Shown: positions 8,959 to 17,332 of the stretch, one piece after another
Position numbering within the stretch: position 1 is the stretch's first letter
Layout of the letters: each line of letters opens with the position of its first letter
Source: Verrucomicrobiales bacterium
Lineage (GTDB): Bacteria > Verrucomicrobiota > Verrucomicrobiia > Limisphaerales > JAQGOV01
DNA length: 44,316 nt
Direction: 5' to 3'
NCBI GenBank assembly: GCA_028293425.1
Contig: JAQGOV010000392.1
Location: 1 to 44,316 of the forward strand
Notes under the pieces: model-generated
The model's database searches: none
What the model was told of the DNA's origin: nothing
Seen by the model: the letters and a program-made list of their open reading frames with translations, nothing else
Translations under genes and position numbers: made by a program

Positions 8959-10437
8959 ATGATTAAAACCCTATTCTTTATAGTCAGCACCTTGGCATTG
9001 GGTCTGTGCCAAACATTTGCCGCCGACTTTTGGGATGACTTCAACCCGGTCACTCCCCTGCGCCCCACTGCTGGTTTGTTGAATGACTCGTTGCGCAGGG
9101 ATAATCCGTCCATGATCCCTTGGGACCTCGGAGCGCAGGTGCGGCTGCGTTATGAGATCCGTGATAACTTTGGAATAGCTGGCGCGGGCGCCTCCTCCGT
9201 GGACTTCAGCCAGCAACCCGGCGCGCGCGTCGACAACTCGTATTTTCTCCACCGGATCAGGCCACACGTCGGATACACCGCCGACTGGTTCAGCGTTTTC
9301 GTCGAAGGTCGCGCCAGCGGAAGCACCGGAGACAAACGCAATCCCAATGCGGAATCCGACGGTCCTCTTGATTTGCACCAGGCCTTCGTCACGATTGGCA
9401 ACCCGAAAGAATTCCCCCTCTCGCTCAAGGTCGGTCGCCAGGAATTGAGTTACGGGGACGAACGTATCATCGGCCCTTCCGAGTGGAGCAATGTGCCACG
9501 GGTTTTCGATACCGCGAAGCTCCGCTACGAGAACCCCATGTTTGCAGCGGACCTCTTTTCGGGTCGGGTGGTCATTCCTTTCGACAATCATTTTAACATG
9601 CCCAACGACTACGATTGGTTCTCTGGGCTGTATATGAGCACCAAGGTCGTCCCGAAGCAGGTCACGGAATTTTACCTCCTCTCGCGCAATACCTCGGCAA
9701 AATCTCCCAATGTGCTAATTAGCACACCCACGCCCACAATCTGGAAGGGAGCCTCCGCTCGTGACATTTATACGGCGGGTCTGCGCGCCAAATCCAACCC
9801 TGGCGCGTTCGGCAACTGGGATTACACCGCCGAGTTCATGGGTCAATATGGACATTATAACGACCCCGCCATCTCGCGCAACCTGGAACACCAGGCCTAT
9901 GCGTTTTACGTGAACGGCGGTTATACCTGGTCTCAAACCTTCGGCACTCCCCGGGTGGGTCTGGAATATGATTTCGCGTCTGGGGATAGCAATCCTCATG
10001 ACAACAAACATGAGACCTTCGAACAGTTGTTTCCCACGGGCCATAAATACTATGGACTGATGAATTTCTTCTCCCTTGAGAACATTCACGATCTGCGGTT
10101 GATGACTTCTCTCAAGCCTTACGCCCGCGTCACTCTCCAGGCGGAAGCACATGCATTTTGGCTGGCCGATACGCACGACAATTCCTACACGGTGAACGGT
10201 GCCCGGCGCGGCGGCGTGAATCCCACCCCAGGGACTGGTTACGGGATCAACCCTTCTTACAACAGCTATGTCGGTTCCGAAACCGACTTTATCGCCACCT
10301 ATGCCGTAGCCCCTTATGCGTCGCTCCAGGCAGGCTTCGGCCATTTCTTCCACGGAGATTACATCCGCCAATCCCTCTCCAAAGTCGGATCCGCTGACGC
10401 CAATTGGGCCTACGTCATGACCACCTTCAGCTTTTAA
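8959..10437 (+). CDS. Alginate-export-like outer-membrane barrel protein
   Basis: This 492-residue protein has a signal peptide (MIKTLFFIVSTLALGLCQTFA, cleavage before ADFW). The body has the alternating aromatic pattern of an outer-membrane barrel and ends in ...WAYVMTTFSF, with the terminal phenylalanine expected for BAM insertion. Segments such as LRYEIRDNFG, HRIRPHVGYT, SLKVGRQELSYGDERIIGPSEWSN and PRVFDTAKLRYE resemble the alginate-export (AlgE-like, PF13372) family, which is widespread in Verrucomicrobia and Planctomycetes. The role is inferred as a substrate-selective outer-membrane channel; the substrate is unknown. It converges with the haloperoxidase-like gene with only six bases between stops. 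The upstream 11-bp repeats and dyad suggest regulated expression. Confidence 0.88.
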   Translation: MIKTLFFIVSTLALGLCQTFAADFWDDFNPVTPLRPTAGLLNDSLRRDNPSMIPWDLGAQVRLRYEIRDNFGIAGAGASSVDFSQQPGARVDNSYFLHRIRPHVGYTADWFSVFVEGRASGSTGDKRNPNAESDGPLDLHQAFVTIGNPKEFPLSLKVGRQELSYGDERIIGPSEWSNVPRVFDTAKLRYENPMFAADLFSGRVVIPFDNHFNMPNDYDWFSGLYMSTKVVPKQVTEFYLLSRNTSAKSPNVLISTPTPTIWKGASARDIYTAGLRAKSNPGAFGNWDYTAEFMGQYGHYNDPAISRNLEHQAYAFYVNGGYTWSQTFGTPRVGLEYDFASGDSNPHDNKHETFEQLFPTGHKYYGLMNFFSLENIHDLRLMTSLKPYARVTLQAEAHAFWLADTHDNSYTVNGARRGGVNPTPGTGYGINPSYNSYVGSETDFIATYAVAPYASLQAGFGHFFHGDYIRQSLSKVGSADANWAYVMTTFSF

Positions 10438-10443
10438 AAGCTG

Positions 10444-11949
10444 CTACCGTCCATGGCCATGCAGCGGACGGAACGCATTGTTGAAAACATAATCCGCTAC
10501 CTGGTTACCCAGCGAGATCCCTCGGGTCTTATCGAAGGACCAGTGGATTCCCAGGTAAATTCTGCTTTGCCCGTTCTCCTCCTCCGCCTGCGAGAGCGAG
10601 GAAAAGCTGCGGGAAATCACCGGACGCACCGTCCCATCGTTCGCCCGCGTCACCCCGTTGAATTCATCTGAAACAAAGGTAAAAGCTATCCGATCCGTTC
10701 CATAAAATCGGCGTAGCATTTGGAACAGCGCCCCACCCATGCTGGCGTGGCCCGAGGGATACGCTGGAAACGGAGGGGTAAAATTGGGCCCCGTCAGGTT
10801 GCTGGCTGGCGCGCCCAGTGGCATCCAGCCCGGATCTCCAGCCGTTGCGGCATTGCCATCTCCAGTTCCACTGGGCCCAGTGCTCGCGTCCGCTTCTCGG
10901 ATGCCCGTAATCGGCCGCCACACGTCATAATGGTATTTGGATTCCCAGCACGTCAGAGTCGCGTCTGACATGGCAACATTTACCAGCACGAGCAGCCTCG
11001 CCAATTCTATCCCCTCGGTCCCCGCCTGGTCCGCAATCCGAACCGTGATTTGGTTGTACAGCCGGGGTGGTGCGCACAGGCTGGGTGTCCCATCGTAAGC
11101 CCAGAAAATCCCCGTTTGCGTCTGGTCGGCCGTCCTCTCCGTGGTTGTTGTCACCCCATCGCCGCCCACCCGTTTTACCTCGTTGAATGCCCTCGCGTAT
11201 TCCGGACTTGTCATGGCCGGGGGCGGTGGACAACGAAATTGACTGGAGGATTCCACGACAAAAGGAACGCATTCGCCCCAATGGGCCCCAAGGGCGAGCG
11301 GCACCAGGCTAATCGGATCTTGCCGCCAGTGCCCAGCCTGGTCGCTGGTCAGCCACTCCATTCCAACACGCGGTTCCGGATGCTCCGCGCCATCGTTCGC
11401 CCGCATGCTCAAAACCGCTGCCGCCACTTGCTGTCCCAGCAGAATGCCCCTGGTCTTTTCTTTGTGGTCTTTCACCTCTGCAAGATCTTCCGCCAAGAAG
11501 CTATCCAGCTTTGCTGTCTGGGCAGGAAACAGCGCCACGAGCGTATCATGCGCCGCCTGGCTGACCGCGCTCTCTGCTGACACTGCTCCCTTGGGTGCCT
11601 CAACCCCGCTGTAGCTTTCATACCCGCCAACCACCGCGTTCACCGCGTCAAAGATGGCGATATGAGCCATCGCCATTGCGCGGCTCGCCCGGCCGGGCCC
11701 CAGTTGCTCTCGGGCTCCCGCATGGTCGGCGCCCGTTGCATCAATCGACACCTGGTTCCACCGCCGGATCGCATCGACACGTTGCCGCCCCTTCTCTTGT
11801 GGTTTGGTGGCGTGCGGTGAGGGGCTATAGCGTGGCCCAAAACTTTCCCTCAAGCTATCGGGCGCCGCCCCCGCGAGCGTGCAGATCATGAGGCTGAGAA
11901 ACGGGACGATCGAGAGTCTTACCCAACTTGATATCCATGGCATTTTCAT
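10444..11949 (-). CDS. Exported vanadium-haloperoxidase-like PAP2 enzyme
   Basis: This 501-residue protein has a signal peptide (WVRLSIVPFLSLMICTLAGA). The vanadate/phosphate pocket of the PAP2/vanadium-haloperoxidase superfamily is complete: K338 and R345 in SKYHYDVWRP, S399-G400-H401 in YPSGHASMGG, and R463 and H469 in SRIYLGIHWSFD. The family either oxidises halides with hydrogen peroxide or acts as an acid phosphatase; the length and the WRP...PSGH layout fit the vanadium haloperoxidase class better. It should act in the periplasm or outside the cell. The substrate and the metal cannot be told from sequence. It is convergent with the porin and divergent from the FG-GAP gene. Confidence 0.9.
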   Translation of the reverse strand: MKMPWISSWVRLSIVPFLSLMICTLAGAAPDSLRESFGPRYSPSPHATKPQEKGRQRVDAIRRWNQVSIDATGADHAGAREQLGPGRASRAMAMAHIAIFDAVNAVVGGYESYSGVEAPKGAVSAESAVSQAAHDTLVALFPAQTAKLDSFLAEDLAEVKDHKEKTRGILLGQQVAAAVLSMRANDGAEHPEPRVGMEWLTSDQAGHWRQDPISLVPLALGAHWGECVPFVVESSSQFRCPPPPAMTSPEYARAFNEVKRVGGDGVTTTTERTADQTQTGIFWAYDGTPSLCAPPRLYNQITVRIADQAGTEGIELARLLVLVNVAMSDATLTCWESKYHYDVWRPITGIREADASTGPSGTGDGNAATAGDPGWMPLGAPASNLTGPNFTPPFPAYPSGHASMGGALFQMLRRFYGTDRIAFTFVSDEFNGVTRANDGTVRPVISRSFSSLSQAEEENGQSRIYLGIHWSFDKTRGISLGNQVADYVFNNAFRPLHGHGR

Positions 11950-12296
11950 ACGTTGCTAAATGGTGATTTGGTTGCTGCCTCCGTGCTTGTCCCCGACCCT
12001 AAACCAATCCCTCCTGCAATGTCCATATCGATTATTTGCTGCTCGGTCAGGATCTATGACAGCAGCTATGTCGCCCCAGTTGCCGCTGGTCGCAGCTCAG
12101 CACCGGGACCCGCTCACTTGCTCTATACCTCTCTCCGAAGAGGCAAATCGTGCATATAATCTTTGGTTTTGCGGCGAAGACCTGAACTCGTCATTTTTTG
12201 CACCTCAATAAATGTCTGGCTTCCCCTATTCGCGTGGCCATCATTGTAACCGCCCATGGGTTACTGGTGTCAAAACAGCGAACATATGGTGTTGAT
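11950..12296. other. Divergent intergenic region, haloperoxidase and FG-GAP genes
   Basis: About 350 bases without a gene. A TATAAT at 12155-12160 on the plus strand is the best -10 candidate for the FG-GAP gene, but no good -35 lies at the right distance. An in-frame upstream ATG at 12198 would add 33 residues that do not look like a leader, so I treat this segment as noncoding. Confidence 0.45.
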
Positions 12297-14207
12297 ATGA
12301 AAGACTATCTGAATTCAATCGCAATCGCGGCATGCCTCTCCTTGAGCTTGGCTTCAGCCCGCTCCCAGGGGGATCCGTCGAACACCAGGGAATGGCTGCA
12401 GCAACGTAAAGCAGAGCAAACCGAAGCAGCCGGCAAAACAAAGGTTTTCCATGACTTCACTTTTTCAGACGAAGTAGAAGCCAGCGGAATCACCTTTCAG
12501 CATCACGCTGTTGAAGACGCCAACAAATTGTATAAGGCCGTCCATTACGATCACGGCACCGGCCTGGCCGTTGCGGATGTGGATGGCGACGGCTTGCTGG
12601 ACATCTATTTTGTCAGCCAGCTCGGTGGCAATCAGCTCTGGCGAAATCTCGGCAACGGCCGCTTCGAGAATATCACGGCCAAGGCGGGAGTGGCGGTGGC
12701 TGATCGCGTGGGTGTGGCGGCGAGTTTTGCGGACATCGACAACGATGGCGACCCAGACTTGTTTGTGACCACTGTGCGAGGAGGCAACCTGCTTTTTGAA
12801 AACCTGGGCGGTGGCAAGTTTCGGGATATCACTCAACAATCTGGCCTTGGTTACGTCGGGCACTCGTCCGGCGCCGTATTCTTCGATTTCGATAACGATG
12901 GTCTGCTGGACCTCTTCGTGGTGAACGTTGGCAACTATACCACCGATGAAAAAGGAGTTGGAGGTTATTACGTGGGAAGGACGGATGCCTTCAAAGGCCA
13001 CCTTCACCCGGAGCGCGCCGAGGCGAGCATTCTTTACAAGAACATGGGGCACGGAGTTTTCAAGGATGTTTCCCGAAGTATGCACCTGGTGGACAAAGGC
13101 TGGAGCGGCGATGCCTCCTTCACGGACTTGAACGGCGACGGCTTCCCTGATCTATATGTGCTGAACATGCAGGGGGATGATCACTATTACGAAAACCAGG
13201 GAGGCAAGTCGTTTGCCGAAAAAACAGCGGCTTACTTTCCAAAGACCTCCTGGGGTGCCATGGGGATCAAGTTTTTCGATTTTAATCAGGACGGCAAGAT
13301 GGACCTGTTCGTGACTGATATGCACTCGGACATGACGGGCCTTCAATCCAAGGCGAGCCGGTTGAACGTGCGCTCGGATTTCGAGACCCAAAAAAGTGAA
13401 AAAATGTGCACCGCCGAATGGACTGAAAGCTTCATCCAGGGTTCATCGAACAAAATTTTTGGAAACTCTTTCTACCTGAACCAGGGTCAGGGCCCTTTGC
13501 TGGAAGTGTCCGATAAAATTGGAGCAGAAACTTTCTGGCCGTGGGGCTTCAGCGCAGGCGACATCAACGCTGACGGCTATGAAGATGTCTTTATCACCGC
13601 CGGCATGGGATTCGGCTTTCGGTATGCCATCAACTCACTGCTCCTGAACGAAAATGGAAACCGCTTTGCGCCCAGTGAATTTGTGCTGGGAGTCGAACCG
13701 CGCCGCAATGGCCGGACCCAGAAGACATCCTTCGCGCTGGATTGCAGCGGTGCGGACAAGGATAACCCTCTCTGCAATGGAAAAACCGGCCGGGTTCCAG
13801 TCTCCGAAAGCCTCAGCTCACGCTCTTCCGTCATGCTGGATTTGGACAATGATGGAGACTTGGATATCGTCACAAATGAGATGAATGATCGCCCTCAGGT
13901 CTTAATCAGTAACCTCGCGGAAAAGCGGAAGATCCATTTTCTCAAAGTTCAACTCCAGGGAACAAAATCCAACGCGGACGGACTGGGAGCCGTGGTCAAG
14001 GTGTTTGCCGGGGGCAAAGCCTGGACCCAGCAACACGACGGCAAATCCGGCTACCTGGGGCAAAGCAGCATGCCCTTGTATTTCGGCCTGGGTGAGGCGG
14101 CCGAGGCAACAAAATTGGAAATCAATTGGCCCTCCGGCGCCAAGCAGGTAGTGACCGGACCCATCACGGCAAATCAACTGCTCAAAATTAAAGAGCCCGC
14201 TAAGTAG
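12297..14207 (+). CDS. Exported FG-GAP/VCBS repeat protein with ASPIC/UnbV C-terminus
   Basis: From the ATG at 12297 this is 636 residues. That start places a signal peptide (MKDYLNSIAIAACLSLSLASARSQ) at the N-terminus; the longer frame from 12198 does not. At least seven FG-GAP/VCBS calcium-loop motifs follow (DVDGDGLLDIYF, DIDNDGDPDLFV, DFDNDGLLDLFV, DLNGDGFPDLYV, DFNQDGKMDLFV, DINADGYEDVFI, DLDNDGDLDIVT), enough for an integrin-alpha-like beta-propeller. The last 90 residues match the ASPIC/UnbV domain (GAVVKVFAGGKAWTQQHDGKSGYLGQ, then FGLGEA...INWPSG). Such proteins are exported and calcium-dependent and probably work in surface adhesion or polymer binding; no enzymatic role is shown. The gene stands alone on its strand. 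Confidence 0.92.
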   Translation: MKDYLNSIAIAACLSLSLASARSQGDPSNTREWLQQRKAEQTEAAGKTKVFHDFTFSDEVEASGITFQHHAVEDANKLYKAVHYDHGTGLAVADVDGDGLLDIYFVSQLGGNQLWRNLGNGRFENITAKAGVAVADRVGVAASFADIDNDGDPDLFVTTVRGGNLLFENLGGGKFRDITQQSGLGYVGHSSGAVFFDFDNDGLLDLFVVNVGNYTTDEKGVGGYYVGRTDAFKGHLHPERAEASILYKNMGHGVFKDVSRSMHLVDKGWSGDASFTDLNGDGFPDLYVLNMQGDDHYYENQGGKSFAEKTAAYFPKTSWGAMGIKFFDFNQDGKMDLFVTDMHSDMTGLQSKASRLNVRSDFETQKSEKMCTAEWTESFIQGSSNKIFGNSFYLNQGQGPLLEVSDKIGAETFWPWGFSAGDINADGYEDVFITAGMGFGFRYAINSLLLNENGNRFAPSEFVLGVEPRRNGRTQKTSFALDCSGADKDNPLCNGKTGRVPVSESLSSRSSVMLDLDNDGDLDIVTNEMNDRPQVLISNLAEKRKIHFLKVQLQGTKSNADGLGAVVKVFAGGKAWTQQHDGKSGYLGQSSMPLYFGLGEAAEATKLEINWPSGAKQVVTGPITANQLLKIKEPAK

Positions 14208-14412
14208 AGAATCGACTCTGCCACGCGAGCCAGCGGAACATTTATTGCCCCGCAGTGGTGATGTAAGAGACCTTGAAAGCGGTGAGCTTTTGCGCCCTTG
14301 CCCTGTGGAACAGCGTCCTGAGGTAGTTACATAGGGTGCATGATTTTTCGGACTCCTGCTGTTCTCGGTCTGACAGGGCAAAGGAACGACAGAGGCATCG
14401 GGACTGAATCCC

Positions 14413-15270
14413 CTAATTATTGCGGGTGGAGGTCTCAGCAAATAACAGTTTAGTATGAGCTTCCTGCAGCTTTTGCGTTATGACGGAGGTGGGCAAAGGA
14501 CTTCCATCGAGGTGCGACGCTTCGATGATCCCCCAGCTAGTCAGCGACACAAAAACGCCTTCCACCTGCTTTAAGGTTTCCGGGGTGGTCAACGATTCAC
14601 CTTTAGGAATGCTTGACCGTTCGCAAAGCTCAAAAATGAGTGACCGTGTAATCCCGGGTAGCACACCGCTTTCCAAGGGAGCGGTCAGCACAATTCCGTC
14701 CTCGATCCAGAAAATGTTCCCGCTAGTCGCCTCTGCGACCATCCCCTCCGGCGTCAGCAGCAATCCTTCATCAGCGCCAGCCTGCTCCGCTTCTGCTCTT
14801 GCGAGGATCTGAACAAGTTTGTTGCAGGTCTTGAATTGACTGAGGGGATCACCGGGATGAACCTGGTAGCTGGTGGTGTGCAGACGCCAGCGACGGATTT
14901 CAGTCAGCGGCGCTTGAGGCACCGGGTGTACCGAGAGGACCATCGTGGGCTGGTTCGCTCCCATCGGCGAATAACCCCGCTGCCCCACGCCTCGGCTCAA
15001 CACGATGCGCAAAACTCCCTCCCGCATGCCGTTCTCCGCGATAAGTCGCACAGCGAATTGCCGCATTTCTGCCGGTGAAAAGGAGAGCCGCAGTTTCAGG
15101 AATTCGGCTCCGCGCTGAAGTCGCTCCAGATGTTGCTCCCAACGAAAGATCCGGCCATTCCAAACCAAAATTGCTTCAAATAGCCCATCACCATACAAGA
15201 AACCACGGTCCAAAACCGAGACGACCGCTTGTTCCTCCGGAACGAATTTTCCATTTAAGCAGATATTCAT
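14413..15270 (-). CDS. Class IV PLP aminotransferase (BCAT/ADC-lyase/D-AAT fold)
   Basis: This 285-residue protein has the usual length for fold-type IV PLP enzymes. Landmarks are SVLDRGFLYGDGLFE near the start, the PLP lysine K147 in FKTCNKLVQIL, E180 in EGMVAEATSGNIFW, and the phosphate-binding segment SGVLPGITRSLI. The K-x-x-N-x-L context and short length fit aminodeoxychorismate lyase or D-amino-acid aminotransferase at least as well as branched-chain aminotransferase, so substrate and pathway stay open. The start codon directly follows the stop of the EamA transporter (zero-base gap). The pair is almost certainly co-transcribed, which suggests the transporter moves a related amino compound (inference). 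Confidence 0.9.
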   Translation of the reverse strand: MNICLNGKFVPEEQAVVSVLDRGFLYGDGLFEAILVWNGRIFRWEQHLERLQRGAEFLKLRLSFSPAEMRQFAVRLIAENGMREGVLRIVLSRGVGQRGYSPMGANQPTMVLSVHPVPQAPLTEIRRWRLHTTSYQVHPGDPLSQFKTCNKLVQILARAEAEQAGADEGLLLTPEGMVAEATSGNIFWIEDGIVLTAPLESGVLPGITRSLIFELCERSSIPKGESLTTPETLKQVEGVFVSLTSWGIIEASHLDGSPLPTSVITQKLQEAHTKLLFAETSTRNN

Positions 15271-16206
15271 TTAATGCCTCCCCACAAAAGCGAGCGCCAC
15301 TGCTCCAATCACGGCAATGGCACCTCCCAACAACGATCGCAACGTTGGGCGCTCTCCCTCTAAATAGGTTGAGAATGGGATGATAACCAAAGGGGTGATG
15401 GCCACGATTGGCAGCACCACACCCGTAGGATAATTTTTCAGAGCCCATTGGTAACAGGCTACACCGAGGGCTGGCCCCGCCAAACCATTCAACAATACCC
15501 AGGGCAAGGCTCTTCGCCACGCCTCTCGTTTTTCCAGGCCCATGGCCCGTCGCTCCCCTGCCTCGGCAAAGATGCTCTGGGCCAAGGCAGCTCGCTTTAC
15601 CACCAGGAACGCAGGAACAGTCACTGCCATTCCGCCCACAATGCGTTGATAGGCCGCAGTTATTCCATCGATATTCTCGTGTGCCTGCACAGCCACTGTG
15701 TAAGCTTTGCGACTGAGGACCGCACCGAATCCTTGCCCGGCGGCGGCCAATAACCCAAAGAAAATGCCCCAGCCCCATTGTCGTCTGCTAATGGATAGAT
15801 GGTGCCCGGGAGTCAATGCAATTGCCACTCCCGTTAAAATCGTAAAGCTGCACAGGAGTTGCGCCTGGGTGAGTTTCGTGCCAAGCCAAAGCCACTCGAT
15901 CAGAGCGGCGATGGGCGACGCCAGGCAGGATCCGAACATCACCGAAAGCCGTGAACCCAACCGCGGCAATGTTTGAAAGAGCGCCAGGTCACTAATTCCA
16001 AATCCCACACAGCCGCTGACAAACAGAATCGGAAAAGCCGCTCCGGCCAATGCGCCGCCGATGGTATGCGCGATTAATCCCAGCAAAAACGTCGCAAAAC
16101 AAAGTCGCCAAAAGTGCGCTTCCGTCCCTCCGAGCACCCGCGAAGAGCGGCTCCCCGAAACGGCGGATATCGAGAACAAGATCGTTGTAACGAATGCGGC
16201 CAGCAT
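15271..16206 (-). CDS. EamA/DMT-family membrane transporter
   Basis: This 311-residue protein has about ten hydrophobic helices in two halves, the layout of drug/metabolite transporters. The first half starts at residue 2 (LAAFVTTILFSISAVSG) and the second near 160 (WGWGIFFGLLAAAGQGFGAVLSRKA). It ends LLGGAIAVIGAVALAFVGRH, a typical last EamA helix. Family members export amino acids and other small metabolites across the inner membrane; the substrate is unknown here. It is the first gene of a two-gene operon with the aminotransferase. It is divergent from the thioredoxin-like gene 117 bases away. Confidence 0.9.
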   Translation of the reverse strand: MLAAFVTTILFSISAVSGSRSSRVLGGTEAHFWRLCFATFLLGLIAHTIGGALAGAAFPILFVSGCVGFGISDLALFQTLPRLGSRLSVMFGSCLASPIAALIEWLWLGTKLTQAQLLCSFTILTGVAIALTPGHHLSISRRQWGWGIFFGLLAAAGQGFGAVLSRKAYTVAVQAHENIDGITAAYQRIVGGMAVTVPAFLVVKRAALAQSIFAEAGERRAMGLEKREAWRRALPWVLLNGLAGPALGVACYQWALKNYPTGVVLPIVAITPLVIIPFSTYLEGERPTLRSLLGGAIAVIGAVALAFVGRH

Positions 16207-16323
16207 CTGGCGCGCCTTTGTTAAACGCTGGATGGGGTATTGTCACGGAGAGTTTTACGCTAAACCGATTACTGTCTTCACCCAATGACGCCAGTTAAGG
16301 CGATTTGGTCAAATTGAACCCTG

Positions 16324-17313
16324 ATGAAGCGCGCTTTAGGTTTGAAATGTCTGCTTCATGAAAATGAACCGGCAAGGTTTAAGAAAGGGCCCCTGTTGCC
16401 CGCACTGATCTGCTGCTTTCTGGCAGCAACCGGCTACGCTATCGAACTGGGAGATCCTGCTCCGCCACTCACGATCAATGCCTGGGTCAAAGGTGTTCCC
16501 GTGGATCTAAAGAACACCAATGCGATTTACGTTATCGAGTTCTGGGCGACCTGGTGCGCCCCGTGCAAGGAAACCATTCCCCACCTTTCTGAACTTCAGC
16601 AGAAGCTTAAAAGCAGGAATGTTACCTTCATCGGCATCAGCACCGAGCCAGCTCAAACAATTAAGCCCTTCGTTGAAAAGATGGGCCAAAAGATGGATTA
16701 TACAGTTGCCGCCGACAAAGCAGAAACAACTTCTGCCGCTTACATGAACGCTTTTGGCGTGGATGGAATCCCCGAAGCCTTTGTTGTGGACCGAAAAGGC
16801 CGCCTTGTCTGGCACGGCAGTCCTATAATCGGGCTGGATGAAGCGCTAGCACAAGTCATCAATAATACCTACGACATCGAAGCCGCTCGGAGCCTTGAGC
16901 GAGCGTCCAAGCTGCAGGATGAGTATTTCAAATTGGTGAGTGGAGCCGCTCAAAGCCCCCGCGCCGACACGCTCGGTAATCAAATCTTCACCAACCTGGT
17001 GAAAGCCCCACATGCGTTGAACGATTTCGCATGGCGCATTTTGACAGATCGGGCTATTCGGCAGCGGGACCTCACCTTGGCTCTTCGAGCGTCTAAAAGT
17101 GCATATGAAACCACCCAGGGAAAATCCGTTTCCGTTACCGAGACCTATGCCCGGGCGCTGTTCGAAACCGGGAACCTGGAAGAAGCTATCAAGTATCAAC
17201 AGCAGGCTGTGGACAATGCTGATAAGATTGAATACAAGGCCGAGTTCGACAATACGTTAAACAAGTATAAGCGTTTGCTGCGCGAGAAAAATAACCATGG
17301 TCCGAAACGTTAA
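16324..17313 (+). CDS. TlpA/ResA-like exported thioredoxin with TPR-like tail
   Basis: This 329-residue protein has a hydrophobic export segment at about 23-40 (LLPALICCFLAATGYA) after a basic leader. The redoxin domain (about 41-185) starts ELGDPAPPLTINAW and has the active site WATWCAPC with C78 and C81, and the cis-proline loop GIPEAFVVD. The remaining ~140 residues are helical and resemble TPR repeats (ALRASKSAYETT, YARALFETGNLEEAIKYQQQAV). It should be a periplasmic thiol-disulfide oxidoreductase with a C-terminal protein-binding part. Its partner is unknown; no cytochrome biogenesis genes are nearby. It is convergent with the PA14 gene, 19 bases between stops. Confidence 0.92.
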   Translation: MKRALGLKCLLHENEPARFKKGPLLPALICCFLAATGYAIELGDPAPPLTINAWVKGVPVDLKNTNAIYVIEFWATWCAPCKETIPHLSELQQKLKSRNVTFIGISTEPAQTIKPFVEKMGQKMDYTVAADKAETTSAAYMNAFGVDGIPEAFVVDRKGRLVWHGSPIIGLDEALAQVINNTYDIEAARSLERASKLQDEYFKLVSGAAQSPRADTLGNQIFTNLVKAPHALNDFAWRILTDRAIRQRDLTLALRASKSAYETTQGKSVSVTETYARALFETGNLEEAIKYQQQAVDNADKIEYKAEFDNTLNKYKRLLREKNNHGPKR

Positions 17314-17332
17314 TCGCATTTTCCCCGGCTGG

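Noticed and set aside
8971-10371. Two long minus-strand ORFs (206 and 218 codons) within the porin gene
   Set aside because: They are antisense shadows of a clear outer-membrane barrel gene and have no signal peptide or motif.
12198-12296. Upstream start for the FG-GAP protein
   Set aside because: The added 33 residues would bury the signal peptide that begins at 12297.
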